A DNA stretch of 64,000 nucleotides from Archangium gephyra (GCF_001027285.1 NZ_CP011509.1:3480501-3544500); one strand, 5' to 3'; positions 48,878-57,561 are shown, counted from the stretch's first letter. The notes: generated from the sequence alone by a model not told the origin. Program-made: numbers and translations.

Positions 48878-50458
48878 TTATGCGGCCTTAGCGGTCTCCG
48901 TGGGGAACCAATAGAGCAGCGACTCCCCTCTGATGCCGTTCTTCCAAGTGACGTCCACAGTGCAGGTATCGGGATTCAACGTGACCTCGCTGAAAACCAT
49001 CCGCATAAGAGCGTTCACCTTGCGGCGGTCCAGTGTTGCGGACTGAAGGGCTTCCTCTAGCTCTCCGATACGCTTGGTGACGGAACGGTCCTCTACGATA
49101 CCGGCCCGGTGGTGCAGGTTGTCCCGTTGCGTCCCAAGTTCCTTCTGCTCGTCCTCTAGTTCCTTCATCTTCACAAAGAGGGTCTGGAGCTTGGTTTGTG
49201 CGTACGCTTCCGCAAGGTCGGACAGCTTGTAGCCGATAGCCTCCAAGGTCGTTTCCACCTGTCGGATCTCCTCATGAAGCTCCGTGTTCTCGAAGTCCCC
49301 GGGAGCCATCACTAGGACCTGTGGGGCTTTGTCGATGAACGTGGATTCAACCCGCTCGTAGGGAACTAGCGTGAACGTGCATCCAGCCCCGTAACGAGCC
49401 TTGGCACAAAGCAGGTAGACGTACTTGCGCCCTGCCTTGCTGCGCCCCTTGTTCACGTAGTGCATGGCGCTGTCGCACCTTCCGCACCTAATGAGACCCC
49501 CAAAGAGGTTCTTCAGATCCCCCCGGTTGGCGTTCTTTCCGCGCAGGGGGGAATGGGTGCCCAGTCGGAGGGCTTGAACCCGCTTGAAGGTGTCTTCATC
49601 GACGATAGCCGGGAAGTAACCGGGGATAGGGTCGCCTGCCTTGCGTCGCGTCTTCTTCCGGCCGTCATGCTCAGTGGTGTGGGTGGTGAAGGCGCCGATG
49701 ACCGCCGGGTTATCAAGAATCCGGCGGATGTAGCTCAAGTGCCACCGCTTGGCCTGAAGCCCGTTACGACCCTCCCGGGAGAATACCGGCACACCCTCTC
49801 GATTGAGGGCCTTCACGATTGCCGCTGCCCCCCGGCCATCTAGGTAGTCCCGGAAGATGCGCCTCACCACGCCCGCGTACTCTTCGATGACGTGGATCTT
49901 CCCGGTCTCCTTATCGAGCCGAAGCCAAGTTGGGACGTTGGCGGTCATCGGCTTCTTCTCTGACGCCTTGAGGCGCTTCTGGGACCACACCCCTTTGAGG
50001 CGGAAGGACTTGTGTTCGCTCTCGTCATGGGCGCGGATGAACCCCATGAGGGCGTACATGAGCGCCATGTTGTCCTTCATCATGCGCTCTAGGGAGTAGA
50101 CTTGACCGTCATTGAGGGTCACAACGGTAATACCCAACTGGAGCAGCATGGTAAGCGGGCCAAGCGCCAGCATGGGGGCCTGTCGGCTCATGCGGTCCAG
50201 GCTCTCCATGAGCAGGTAGGACCCCGGCTCCACCTTGCGGTCCTGTACGGCGGTGAGGAAGGCGTTGAGTTGCCCCCCAGCTTCCATGTTGCTGCCCCGG
50301 TAGGCGCTTTTCCCGAGATCGTTGAAGGTCAACTTGTCGTCCAACTCCAGGCCGTGCGCGCTGGCATACTTCCGGGCTGCATCGGTCTGTCGGCGGAAAC
50401 TGTCCCCCTTCATCTGCTCAGGAGTGCTGAAACGGAGATAGCTGTACGCTCTGGGCAT
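48878..50458 (-). CDS. Large serine recombinase (element integrase)
   Basis: A 526-residue site-specific recombinase. The catalytic domain opens with YSYLRFSTPEQ, with nucleophile Ser11 and Arg9, then LLMESLDRMSRQ with the conserved DRxxR-type residues. A recombinase domain follows (VVRRIFRDYLDGRGAAAIVKALN, IRRILDNPAVIG), then the zinc ribbon (CGRCDSAMHYVNKG...CAKARYGAGC) and a coiled coil (about 400-470). It lies next to attR, as usual for integrases of this class, and should have inserted this element into comM. Excision would need a directionality factor; the 48028 product is one candidate. Confidence 0.93.
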   Translation of the reverse strand: MPRAYSYLRFSTPEQMKGDSFRRQTDAARKYASAHGLELDDKLTFNDLGKSAYRGSNMEAGGQLNAFLTAVQDRKVEPGSYLLMESLDRMSRQAPMLALGPLTMLLQLGITVVTLNDGQVYSLERMMKDNMALMYALMGFIRAHDESEHKSFRLKGVWSQKRLKASEKKPMTANVPTWLRLDKETGKIHVIEEYAGVVRRIFRDYLDGRGAAAIVKALNREGVPVFSREGRNGLQAKRWHLSYIRRILDNPAVIGAFTTHTTEHDGRKKTRRKAGDPIPGYFPAIVDEDTFKRVQALRLGTHSPLRGKNANRGDLKNLFGGLIRCGRCDSAMHYVNKGRSKAGRKYVYLLCAKARYGAGCTFTLVPYERVESTFIDKAPQVLVMAPGDFENTELHEEIRQVETTLEAIGYKLSDLAEAYAQTKLQTLFVKMKELEDEQKELGTQRDNLHHRAGIVEDRSVTKRIGELEEALQSATLDRRKVNALMRMVFSEVTLNPDTCTVDVTWKNGIRGESLLYWFPTETAKAA

Positions 50459-50524
50459 GGCCTTGCTCCACTAGGAGTGATGGACCCGTTCCCCCAAGTC
50501 CTCCTGAAGGGGGTGTAAGGGGTC

Positions 50525-50560
50525 CTCAAGGCCCGCACTTGTTGAAGTAGGGCAGCCCCA
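50525..50560. other. attR, right end of the element
   Basis: The crossover GTT is at 50541-50543. Left of it is element DNA in which the truncated ComM frame would add KCGP and stop at 50526; right of it is the comM 5' end. Confidence 0.8.
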
Positions 50561-50636
50561 GGGCCATATCCACCTCGCACTCCACCACCACCGCGTCGAT
50601 TCCCATCAACGCGCCCGACCGCACCCGCGCCAGCAT
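50541..50636 (-). pseudogene. comM: comM/yifB family gene, 5' fragment
   Basis: The first 32 codons of comM ([19 protein letters not shown], then [13 protein letters not shown]), starting at the ATG at 50636 with GGAGG 8 nt upstream. This opening is diagnostic of the ComM/YifB family. Transcription would run from here into the element, where the frame ends after four more codons. The host promoter therefore now reads toward the recombinase gene in the same direction. Confidence 0.9.
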
Positions 50637-50830
50637 GTCCCGCCCTCCGAAGGTTTTTCGTCACGCGGAGCAATGCGCGTACCGGCCCCCTTCCGAGGAG
50701 GAGCCGGCACTTCCAGGTCTCCCCGCCTGGATGCCACGTCTCACTCCCGAGGAGCCTTCCGCGCTTGCCTGCTCTTACCGTGGGACAGGAAGCCGACGGT
50801 TACCGTGGAAATCAGCTAATCTGGCAAGCC

Positions 50831-51493
50831 ATGGAACACTCCGTCCTGTCCCCCCACTCGGGAAGCGACTCCCGGTCGTCCATCCACGTTCGCCGAGGCG
50901 ATCTGAAGCGAAACGCCCGGCTGAAGCTGACGTTCGCCCTCTTCCGTTTCTGCCTCTACGGGATGGTGGGCCTGTCCTCGGAGATCTTCTTCTACAACCT
51001 GGTGCGCATCGCCCGGCACGTACCGCTGCTCGAGGTGCTCTTCCGCTTCCAGTGGCGGGTGGATGATCGGCTGCCCCTCAACGACATCTGGGACACGCCC
51101 ATCGTCGCGGCGTACGGCCAGTGCTCGCTGTGGATGTTCCTCATCTACGGCGTGGCCTGCTTCTTCTTCGTCGAGGCCATCTACCGCCGCACCTTCCGCC
51201 AGCACACGCTGCTGCGCGCGGTGCTCTACGGCCACGCCATCCTCGTCTTCGAGGGCCTGAGCGGGGTGTTCCTGGAGAAGCTGACGGGCTACCGCATCTG
51301 GTACTACGCGGACAGCGGCGCCATCCTCTGGGAGATGACGTCGCTCTACATCCTGCCCATCTGGATGGTGACGGGGCTGATCGCGGAGTTCATCTACCGG
51401 GAGCTGATGGACCCGGACCTGGTGGCGGCCCTGGAGTCGCCCCTGCCGGCCACGCCCGAGGAGACGGAGGCCTCGCTCCAGCTGATGCAGTAG
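50831..51493 (+). CDS. CmpB-like (putative ABC-transporter type IV) membrane protein
   Basis: A 220-residue protein from the ATG at 50831, preceded by no strong ribosome site. Four or five membrane helices are seen, with LYGMVGLSSEIFFYNL, YGQCSLWMFLIYGVACFF, then FEGLSGVFLEKLTGYRIWYY, which fits the pattern EKLTGxRxWxY of the CmpB family, and ILPIWMVTGLIAEFIYREL. The role is unknown. Convergent with the exbD genes across a strong hairpin. Confidence 0.7.
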   Translation: MEHSVLSPHSGSDSRSSIHVRRGDLKRNARLKLTFALFRFCLYGMVGLSSEIFFYNLVRIARHVPLLEVLFRFQWRVDDRLPLNDIWDTPIVAAYGQCSLWMFLIYGVACFFFVEAIYRRTFRQHTLLRAVLYGHAILVFEGLSGVFLEKLTGYRIWYYADSGAILWEMTSLYILPIWMVTGLIAEFIYRELMDPDLVAALESPLPATPEETEASLQLMQ

Positions 51494-51519
51494 GGGAGGG
51501 GAGGGGGCTCGAAACACCA

Positions 51520-51564
51520 GGAGCTCGCCGGCCTCAGGGTTTCGGACCCTGACCGACGAGCTCC
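51520..51564. terminator. Bidirectional terminator hairpin
   Basis: GGAGCTCG (51520-51527) pairs with CGAGCTCC (51557-51564); inside, CAGGGT pairs with ACCCTG around a TTCGG loop. It lies between the stops of two convergent genes, so it can serve both. Confidence 0.75.
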
Positions 51565-51593
51565 CGGGAGCTGAATCGCACTGTGACGGGTGA

Positions 51594-52091
51594 CTACGGA
51601 GCGGGAGCGGGGGCCGGAGCCGGCACCGCGTTCGGATCCACCGGAGCACCCGCTGGGGCGAGCGGGATGTCCTCGGTGGCCATGCCCAGCACGAAGGCAC
51701 CGGCCTGCTTGGCGCCGTCGAAGGCGGCCACGAGCAGCCCGTAGTTCGCCTTGTCGTCCGCCACGAAGAAGACGATGCGGTCCTCCTTCTTCTTGGGGGT
51801 CAGCATGCGCCGCAGCTTGTTGACGTACTCGTCCTTCTGCACCACCTCGGTGTTGATGGAGTAGGTGCCGTCGGCGTCCAGCTTGACGATCAGCTGGGTG
51901 TTGTCCTGGGGCATCTGCTCGATGGGCGTCTCTTCCGTCTCCGGAATGCGCACCTCGATGTCCTTCTCGAGGAGCGGCGTGACGACCATGAAGATGATGA
52001 GCAGCACGAGCACCACGTCCACCAGCGGCGTGACGTTGATGTCCGAGTTGGGGGGGGTCGCGGCTTTGACAAACTTGCGCTTGGTGCTCAT
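51594..52091 (-). CDS. exbD: ExbD/TolR-type proton-channel subunit (second copy)
   Basis: A 165-residue inner-membrane protein with one helix (INVTPLVDVVLVLLIIFMVVTP) in which the Asp of PLVDVVL is the essential proton-coupling residue. A periplasmic domain (VRIPETEETPIEQ, KKEDRIVFFVADDKANYG) and an Ala-Pro repeat tail follow. It starts 2 bp after the upstream exbD stop, so it is the last gene of the tonB-exbB-exbD-exbD operon. Confidence 0.92.
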   Translation of the reverse strand: MSTKRKFVKAATPPNSDINVTPLVDVVLVLLIIFMVVTPLLEKDIEVRIPETEETPIEQMPQDNTQLIVKLDADGTYSINTEVVQKDEYVNKLRRMLTPKKKEDRIVFFVADDKANYGLLVAAFDGAKQAGAFVLGMATEDIPLAPAGAPVDPNAVPAPAPAPAP

Positions 52092-52093
52092 GG

Positions 52094-52519
52094 CTAGTTC
52101 TTCAGCTCCTCGACACCCAGGAAGATCTTCTTGGCCTTGGCCTTGCGGGTGACCTCCATCACCTGGCGCACGTCGCCGACGGTGAGGGCGCTGTCTCCCT
52201 TGAGGAGGATCTTCTTGTTGGGCAGGTAGGAGAGCGTGTCCTTCAGCTTCGCCTCCAGTCCCGCCGCGTCATACTCGTCCTGCTCCACGAACATCTTCTT
52301 GTCCGTGGTGACGGAGAGGATGATCGGATCCGGATCGTTCGTACCGCCCTTGTCGTCCTCCACCTTGGCTGCCTTGGGCAGGGTGACGGACTTGCCACGC
52401 TGGAGCATGGGCGTGACGACCATGAAGATGATGAGGAGCACCAACACCACGTCCACCAGCGGCGTGACGTTGATGTCGCTCTTCGGGCCCCCTTGAGAGC
52501 CGCCTACGGACATTCCCAT
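52094..52519 (-). CDS. exbD: ExbD/TolR-type proton-channel subunit (first copy)
   Basis: A 141-residue protein with the same membrane helix and proton-binding Asp as the next gene, a shorter periplasmic domain (KKILLKGDSALTVGDVRQVME) and no Ala-Pro tail. With ExbB it forms the channel that energises TonB. The periplasmic parts of the two ExbD copies are unlike each other while the helix coding is near-identical. Confidence 0.92.
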   Translation of the reverse strand: MGMSVGGSQGGPKSDINVTPLVDVVLVLLIIFMVVTPMLQRGKSVTLPKAAKVEDDKGGTNDPDPIILSVTTDKKMFVEQDEYDAAGLEAKLKDTLSYLPNKKILLKGDSALTVGDVRQVMEVTRKAKAKKIFLGVEELKN

Positions 52520-52548
52520 GCGTGCACCTGTTCCTGGAGAATGAGAGC

Positions 52549-52604
52549 GCCCGCCCCACGTGGAGTCTCCGGTTCACGGAGACCCTTGGCACGAAGAGGC
52601 GGGC
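52549..52604 (-). promoter_or_regulatory. Intra-operon hairpin between exbB and exbD
   Basis: An outer stem GCCCGCC/GGCGGGC (52549-52555 with 52598-52604) encloses GTCTCCG-GTTCA-CGGAGAC (52565-52583). The minus strand then reads TCTCATTCTCC. It could attenuate transcription, or set ExbB above ExbD in amount, as the complex stoichiometry needs. Confidence 0.55.
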
Positions 52605-52622
52605 CTTTGGCTCTCGGGAGGC

Positions 52623-53312
52623 TTAGGCCTGGGGCGTGTGCGAGCCACCCAGATGGCGCGCGACGACGTCCAGGAACTCGTTGGACGACTCGGAGATGTC
52701 CACCGAGCGAGCGTCCACCCAGCCCGACAGGAAGTTGTAGGCCATAACCGCCGGGATGGCGACGAGCAGACCGAAGGCCGTGGTGATGAGCGCCTCGGCG
52801 ATACCCGCGGAGATGGTCCCCAGACCACCCGCGCCGGAAGCCGCCATGAGCTGGAAGGCCGTCACGATACCCATCGTGGTGCCCAGCAGACCCACGAACG
52901 GGGCCGTGGAGCCCACCGTGGCCAGAATGCCCAGGCCGCGCTTGAGGCTCTGCACCTCACGCTGCGCCTGGCGCTCCAGCGCGCGCGCCACCGACTCCAC
53001 CGCCACTTCCTTGTCGGAAGGGCTGATGCGGTACGCGGTCAGGCCGGAGCCGATCACGCGGCCCAGGTGGCCCACGTCCTTGCCCATGTTGGTGTTGGCG
53101 GCCTGCTGCAGGTCGCCCTTGGCCAGGATGGCGCCCATCTTGGCGGCGAAGTTACGCGAGTCCTTGCGGGTCTTGCGGAAGACGATGATGCGCTCCGCCA
53201 TCACCACCAACGACGCGATAGACATGATCGCCAAGCTGAAGATGACGCCGCGGGCGAACGGACCCGTGGATGCCCAGATGCCAGCAATCGTGAAATTAGC
53301 AGAATGATCCAT
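52623..53312 (-). CDS. exbB: ExbB/TolQ-type proton-channel subunit
   Basis: A 229-residue inner-membrane protein with three helices: IFSLAIMSIASLVVMAERIIV, GLGILATVGSTAPFVGLLGTTMGIVTAF with the conserved Thr residues of the proton path, and AEALITTAFGLLVAIPAVMAYNF. The cytoplasmic stretch between is ALERQAQREVQSLKRG. It works with ExbD and TonB to couple the proton gradient to outer-membrane transport. Confidence 0.93.
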   Translation of the reverse strand: MDHSANFTIAGIWASTGPFARGVIFSLAIMSIASLVVMAERIIVFRKTRKDSRNFAAKMGAILAKGDLQQAANTNMGKDVGHLGRVIGSGLTAYRISPSDKEVAVESVARALERQAQREVQSLKRGLGILATVGSTAPFVGLLGTTMGIVTAFQLMAASGAGGLGTISAGIAEALITTAFGLLVAIPAVMAYNFLSGWVDARSVDISESSNEFLDVVARHLGGSHTPQA

Positions 53313-53381
53313 GGTGGATGAATGCGCTCCTCCTCGAGCGCGGTAGGGGTACGGCGGTTACGACAAATGCGGTCCCCTGGA

Positions 53382-54143
53382 CTAGCGGGGCAGGCTCAGA
53401 CGGATGTTGAAGGTGTAGTCGACCTGGACGGGCCGGCCCTGGAACGTCACCGGCTTGTAGCGCTGAGCATACAGCGAATCCAACACCGCCTGCTCCATGT
53501 GAGGCAACGGCTTGATGATGCGGCAGCGCTCGATCGCTCCCTCGGTGGTGATGACGCACTTGACGATCATCAGACCCTGAACGCGCGCCTCGAGGGCCTC
53601 GCGGGTGTACTGCGGCGCCGGACCCGACATCTTCTCCGGGCGGGTCATTCCCGCGCCGAACGGAAGCACGTCCGTTCCGGTGCTGCCCACCTGGCCGCCG
53701 AGCACTCCACCAACCACGCCTCCCACCACGCCGCCGATCACACCGCCGGGCACGCCACCCTCGACGCCACCCTCCACCTCTTCCTCGCTGGCCTCTTCCT
53801 CTTCCTGGCCGGCGTTCGGATCAGGCTCCACCTCGGGCGGCTTCTCCTGGGGGATCTCCTTGGGCTGGATGATGACGTCCGGCTTCTTCACCACCGGCTT
53901 CTTGGTGGGATTGCTCTTCTTCGCCGGGGGAGGCGGAGGAGGCGGAGGCGGCGCGGCCGAGGCCGGAGGAGCCATGGCCTGCTTGAAGGTCACCTCCACT
54001 TCCTTCTCCTTCTCCTTCTGGGGCTGCTGGGAGAGCCACACGGAGAAGCCGAAGAGACCGACGTGAAGGGCAACCGAGATGAAGGTACCCACGCCGAAAC
54101 GCGTCTTGGGGCCTTGTCCGCGGTCAAGGACAGAGTCGAACAT
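53382..54143 (-). CDS. tonB: Energy transducer TonB with Gly-Val linker
   Basis: A 253-residue protein: a membrane anchor (FGVGTFISVALHVGLFGFSVWLS with the key His), a proline/lysine linker ([18 protein letters not shown]), an acidic patch, and then an unusual VEGGVEGGVPGGVIGGVVGG-type stretch. The C-terminal domain has YTREALEARVQGLMIVKCV and ERCRIIKPLPHMEQAVLDSL plus RYKPVTFQGRPVQVDYTFNI, the usual TonB fold. The ATG at 54143 has AGGAG 8 nt upstream. First gene of its operon and divergent from the receptor gene it should serve. Confidence 0.92.
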   Translation of the reverse strand: MFDSVLDRGQGPKTRFGVGTFISVALHVGLFGFSVWLSQQPQKEKEKEVEVTFKQAMAPPASAAPPPPPPPPPAKKSNPTKKPVVKKPDVIIQPKEIPQEKPPEVEPDPNAGQEEEEASEEEVEGGVEGGVPGGVIGGVVGGVVGGVLGGQVGSTGTDVLPFGAGMTRPEKMSGPAPQYTREALEARVQGLMIVKCVITTEGAIERCRIIKPLPHMEQAVLDSLYAQRYKPVTFQGRPVQVDYTFNIRLSLPR

Positions 54144-54209
54144 GCGTAACGCTCCTGAACTCCGGTGGACATCCACCTCGTCCCGCCCGGATCGCAAAAG
54201 GCGCGCTAC

Positions 54210-54235
54210 ATTACAAAAACCGGGGACGGGTGCAA
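54210..54235 (-). promoter_or_regulatory. Weak promoter candidate for the tonB operon
   Basis: TTGCAC (54230-54235) and TGTAAT (54210-54215) on the minus strand, but only 14 nt apart, or 16 if TAATGT is used. Spacing makes it doubtful. Confidence 0.3.
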
Positions 54236-54306
54236 GTGACCCCACCCAGGAAGGCCACCTGCGTGATCGGCCAATGCCCCAGTAGTCACCAAAAAGCAAC
54301 GGCATA

Positions 54307-54334
54307 TTGACAACTGGTAGACCCCAGGTATTTT
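54307..54334 (+). promoter_or_regulatory. Promoter of the TonB-dependent receptor
   Basis: TTGACA (54307-54312), 16 nt, TATTTT (54329-54334), giving a leader of about 45 nt that ends with GGAGGGG before the ATG at 54385. This is the most canonical sigma-70-type promoter in the window. Confidence 0.65.
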
Positions 54335-54384
54335 CCCGTACCATTTTAGTTGCAGTGCAAGCCCACCTTGGAGGGGTTCCCAGC

Positions 54385-57300
54385 ATGCATGTCAGACGGA
54401 TGCTCCGGGCAACTGGAGTGGTTGTGGTCGCGAGCCTGTCGTACGGGACCGCGGCTTACGCCGATAGCGTGATCATCGGTACGGTTGTCGGTGCCGATAA
54501 CAAGAAGCCTGTCGCGGATGTGGTCGTCACGGCGACGTCGCCCAATCTTCAGGGCGAGCAGGTCGTGGTGACGGACGCGCAGGGCCAGTACCGTATTCCC
54601 CAGCTGCCGCCCGGTGTGTACACCCTCCGGTTCGACAAGGAGTCGTACCGTCCGTTCTCGCGTTCGGAGGTCCAGCTGCGCCTGGATCGCACCATCCGCG
54701 TGAACGTGGAGATGCTGCCCGAGGAGATGAGCGAGACGATCGTGGTCACGGCGACGCCGCCGACCATCGACGTCGGCTCGACGAACACGGGCGTCAACGT
54801 GGATCAGGACTTCATCAAGCGCATCGCGGTGAACCGTCCGGGTGGCAAGGGTGGCGCGGCGCGCTCCTTCGAGTCCCTGGCCGAGCTGGCCCCGGGCGCC
54901 CAGAGCGACACGTACGGCGTGTCCATCAACGGCACCACGTCTCCTGAGAACGGGTACGTGGTGGACGGTCTGTCCACGAACGACCCGGCCTTCGGCGTCA
55001 ACGCCAGCCCGCTGAGCGTCGAGTTCGTGCAGGACGTCAACATCATCACCGGCGGCTACATGCCGGAGTACGGCCGCTCCACCGGCGGCGTGCTCAACGC
55101 GGTGACGAAGTCCGGCTCCAACGAGTTCCACGGCTCCGTCTACGGCAACCTGACCCCGGGCGTCTTCGAGGGCACGCGCACCCCCGTGGTGAGCGCCGCC
55201 TCCGTGATCACCGGCCGCAACAACCTGCAGGCCATCGGTGACTTCGGTGCCACCCTCGGCGGTCCGATCCTCAAGGACAAGCTCTGGTTCTTCGCCGGTG
55301 TGGCCCCGTCCTTCAGCAACTACACGCACACCCGCGCGGTCAACTACTTCGAGACCGAGGAGTACACCACGTCGACCGGCACCCTCGCGCGCCGCGTCGT
55401 GAAGGATCCTGTGACTGGCTTCAACAAGTCGCAGCGGATCGAGGGCTCCGAGCGCGAGTACAACGTGACGGGTCAGAGCCTGCAGTACATGGGCAAGCTG
55501 ACGTACCTCATCAACCAGGACCACAACGTCTCCGTCTCGCTCGCCGGCACCCCGAGCGTGTCGGGTGGTAACGGCGCGCTGTCCATCAACGCCCGCTCGG
55601 GTCAGCTGCCGGCCACGCTGGGTGGTGATCCGAACTCCTACGGCCAGACCCAGAGCCTGGCCGGCTCCACCACGGTGGCCCTGAAGTACGCCGGCGCCCT
55701 GATGGACAAGAAGGTGCTGGTGGACGCCAACGTGGGTTGGTTCCACCAGACGTCCGCCACGGTTCCGGATGACGGCTCCAAGATCGGTTCCATGGAGGGC
55801 CTGGCGGGTCTGTCGCTGATCCAGTTCCGCAACCTGCGCTCCATCGCCGATGTGGAGACGAACCTGAACGCGCAGGCCCTCTGCAACGCGGACGGCCAGG
55901 GCGGCAAGCTCGCCTGCCCGGTGCGCTCGTACTTCGCCGGTGGTCCTGGCCTCATCTCGGACGGTCTGCTCGACCGCTACCAGATGAACGCCAAGGGCAC
56001 GTACATGTTCAGCGCCCTCGGCAACCACGTGCTCAAGGCCGGCGCGGACCTGGAGCTCCTCAGCTACCAGCAGCGCAAGACCTTCTCCGGTGGCGTGAAC
56101 CTGGCCGAGGAGGCCGACGGCAGCTGGCTGGACTCGCGCCGCTACGGTTACCAGAACGGTCCTGACCAGCCGGTGAACCTGGCCTACCAGGACTCCTTGT
56201 CGCGCAGCACCACGGTGGGTGGCTTCCTCCAGGACAGCTGGACGATCGCCAACCGCGTGACCGTCAACGCCGGTGTCCGCTACGACACGCAGTGGATGTA
56301 CGGCGCCACCGGTCAGCTGGGCATCGTGCTGCCCAACCAGGTGTCTCCGCGCCTGGGCCTGATCGTGGACCCGCTGGCCAACGGCCGCATGAAGGTGTAC
56401 GCGAACTTCGCTCGCTACTACGAGCAGGTTCCGCTCAACATGGCGGACCGCGCCTTCCCGCCCGAGGCCAGCTACGCGGCCTACCGCGAGGGTGGTGCGG
56501 GCGCTCCGTGCGATCCCGCCACCATCACCACGCGTGAGGGGCAGGACGAGTGCCGCAAGGACTCCTCCGTCATCGAGCGCGAGGAGGGCCTGACCACCCT
56601 GGATCCGAGCTTCAAGTACCTCGGTGGCAAGGTGGACACCACGCCGGTGGACCCCGAGCTCAAGCCGCAGGGCTCGGATGAGTTCCTCCTGGGCGCCGAG
56701 TACGAAGTGCTCGCCAACATCCGCGTGGGTGCCAACTACACCCACCGCTACATGAACTCGGTCATCGAGGACATGAGCCGGGATGACGGCCACACGTACT
56801 TCATCGGCAACCCGAACGAGGGCTTCGCCAAGGAGTTCCCGAAGGCCACGCGTAACTACGACGCGGTCACGGTGCTCCTCAACCGCACCTTCAGCGATGG
56901 CTGGCTGGCGCAGGCGAGCTACACCTGGTCGCGGCTGTACGGTAACTACGCCGGTCTGTTCCGTCCGGAGAACGGCCAGCTCGATCCGAACATCACCTCG
57001 GACTTCGACCTGACGTCGCTGCTGGAGAACCGCGAGGGCCTGCTGCCCTACGACCGTACCCACGCCGTGAAGCTGTTCGGCGCCAAGGAGTTCAACTTCA
57101 CGAAGGATCTGAGCGCCAGCCTGGGCCTGTCCTACCGTGGTAACTCCGGTACGCCCATCAGCGCCCTGGGTGGTCACCCCATCTACGGCGGCACCGAGGC
57201 GTTCATCCTCAACCGCGGTTCCGTGGGCCGGACCCCCTGGCTCCACAACATCGATTCCAACATCGGTGTGAACTACCGGATCAACAAGAGCAACGTCGTG

Positions 57301-57561
57301 TCGTTCAGCCTGGACGTGTTCAACCTGTTCAACTTCCAGGAGATCGCGACGGTCGACAACGCCTACACCAACGCCGGCGTGTACGTGCTGCCCATCCCGG
57401 GCGGTAAGATCGACGGCGACCCGAAGGATCTGCAGGCTGTGCAGGTGACGCAGGCCAGCGGCGCTCCGATGACCGAGAGCCAGAGGAACCTGAACTGGGG
57501 CAAGGCCACGTCCTACCAGGCTCCGCGTCAGATCCGCCTTGGTCTGAAGTACACGTTCTAG
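54385..57561 (+). CDS. TonB-dependent outer-membrane receptor
   Basis: A 1058-residue receptor; start at the ATG at 54385 with GGAGGGG upstream. After a signal peptide (to about AYADS) comes a carboxypeptidase-regulatory-like domain (GTVVGADNKKPVADVVVTA, LPPGVYTLRFDKESYRPF). The plug domain follows (GVSINGTTSPENGYVVDGLS, NIITGGYMPEYGRSTGGVLNAVTKSGSNEFHG in part). The barrel ends RQIRLGLKYTF with the terminal Phe. Oar-like receptors of this form are common in myxobacteria. Codons such as GGT and CGT are more frequent than in neighbours, suggesting high expression. The substrate is unknown. Confidence 0.93.
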   Translation: MHVRRMLRATGVVVVASLSYGTAAYADSVIIGTVVGADNKKPVADVVVTATSPNLQGEQVVVTDAQGQYRIPQLPPGVYTLRFDKESYRPFSRSEVQLRLDRTIRVNVEMLPEEMSETIVVTATPPTIDVGSTNTGVNVDQDFIKRIAVNRPGGKGGAARSFESLAELAPGAQSDTYGVSINGTTSPENGYVVDGLSTNDPAFGVNASPLSVEFVQDVNIITGGYMPEYGRSTGGVLNAVTKSGSNEFHGSVYGNLTPGVFEGTRTPVVSAASVITGRNNLQAIGDFGATLGGPILKDKLWFFAGVAPSFSNYTHTRAVNYFETEEYTTSTGTLARRVVKDPVTGFNKSQRIEGSEREYNVTGQSLQYMGKLTYLINQDHNVSVSLAGTPSVSGGNGALSINARSGQLPATLGGDPNSYGQTQSLAGSTTVALKYAGALMDKKVLVDANVGWFHQTSATVPDDGSKIGSMEGLAGLSLIQFRNLRSIADVETNLNAQALCNADGQGGKLACPVRSYFAGGPGLISDGLLDRYQMNAKGTYMFSALGNHVLKAGADLELLSYQQRKTFSGGVNLAEEADGSWLDSRRYGYQNGPDQPVNLAYQDSLSRSTTVGGFLQDSWTIANRVTVNAGVRYDTQWMYGATGQLGIVLPNQVSPRLGLIVDPLANGRMKVYANFARYYEQVPLNMADRAFPPEASYAAYREGGAGAPCDPATITTREGQDECRKDSSVIEREEGLTTLDPSFKYLGGKVDTTPVDPELKPQGSDEFLLGAEYEVLANIRVGANYTHRYMNSVIEDMSRDDGHTYFIGNPNEGFAKEFPKATRNYDAVTVLLNRTFSDGWLAQASYTWSRLYGNYAGLFRPENGQLDPNITSDFDLTSLLENREGLLPYDRTHAVKLFGAKEFNFTKDLSASLGLSYRGNSGTPISALGGHPIYGGTEAFILNRGSVGRTPWLHNIDSNIGVNYRINKSNVVSFSLDVFNLFNFQEIATVDNAYTNAGVYVLPIPGGKIDGDPKDLQAVQVTQASGAPMTESQRNLNWGKATSYQAPRQIRLGLKYTF

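Larger units (their letters stand above)
44673..50543. mobile_element. 5,871-bp serine-recombinase element inserted in comM
   Basis: Removing this segment joins CTGCCCTACTTC-AAC to GTGGTGGGGCTG (minus strand) and restores one ComM frame of about 544 codons. The recombinase gene starts 83 bp from the right end. The reconstructed attP centre, GGCCCGCACTTGTTC followed by ATGGTTGGGCC, has GGCCC/GGGCC at its edges and is partly symmetric. The element holds about seven genes, among them a SIR2-like gene and an XRE repressor, no recognisable replication, capsid or conjugation genes, and more AT-rich DNA than the host. It is a small integrative island, or a phage satellite lacking structural genes. 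Confidence 0.9.

Noticed and set aside
44673-50543. A complete prophage
   Set aside because: There are no capsid, portal, terminase, tail or replication genes; 5.9 kb with a recombinase, repressor and cargo fits a small integrative island or satellite better.
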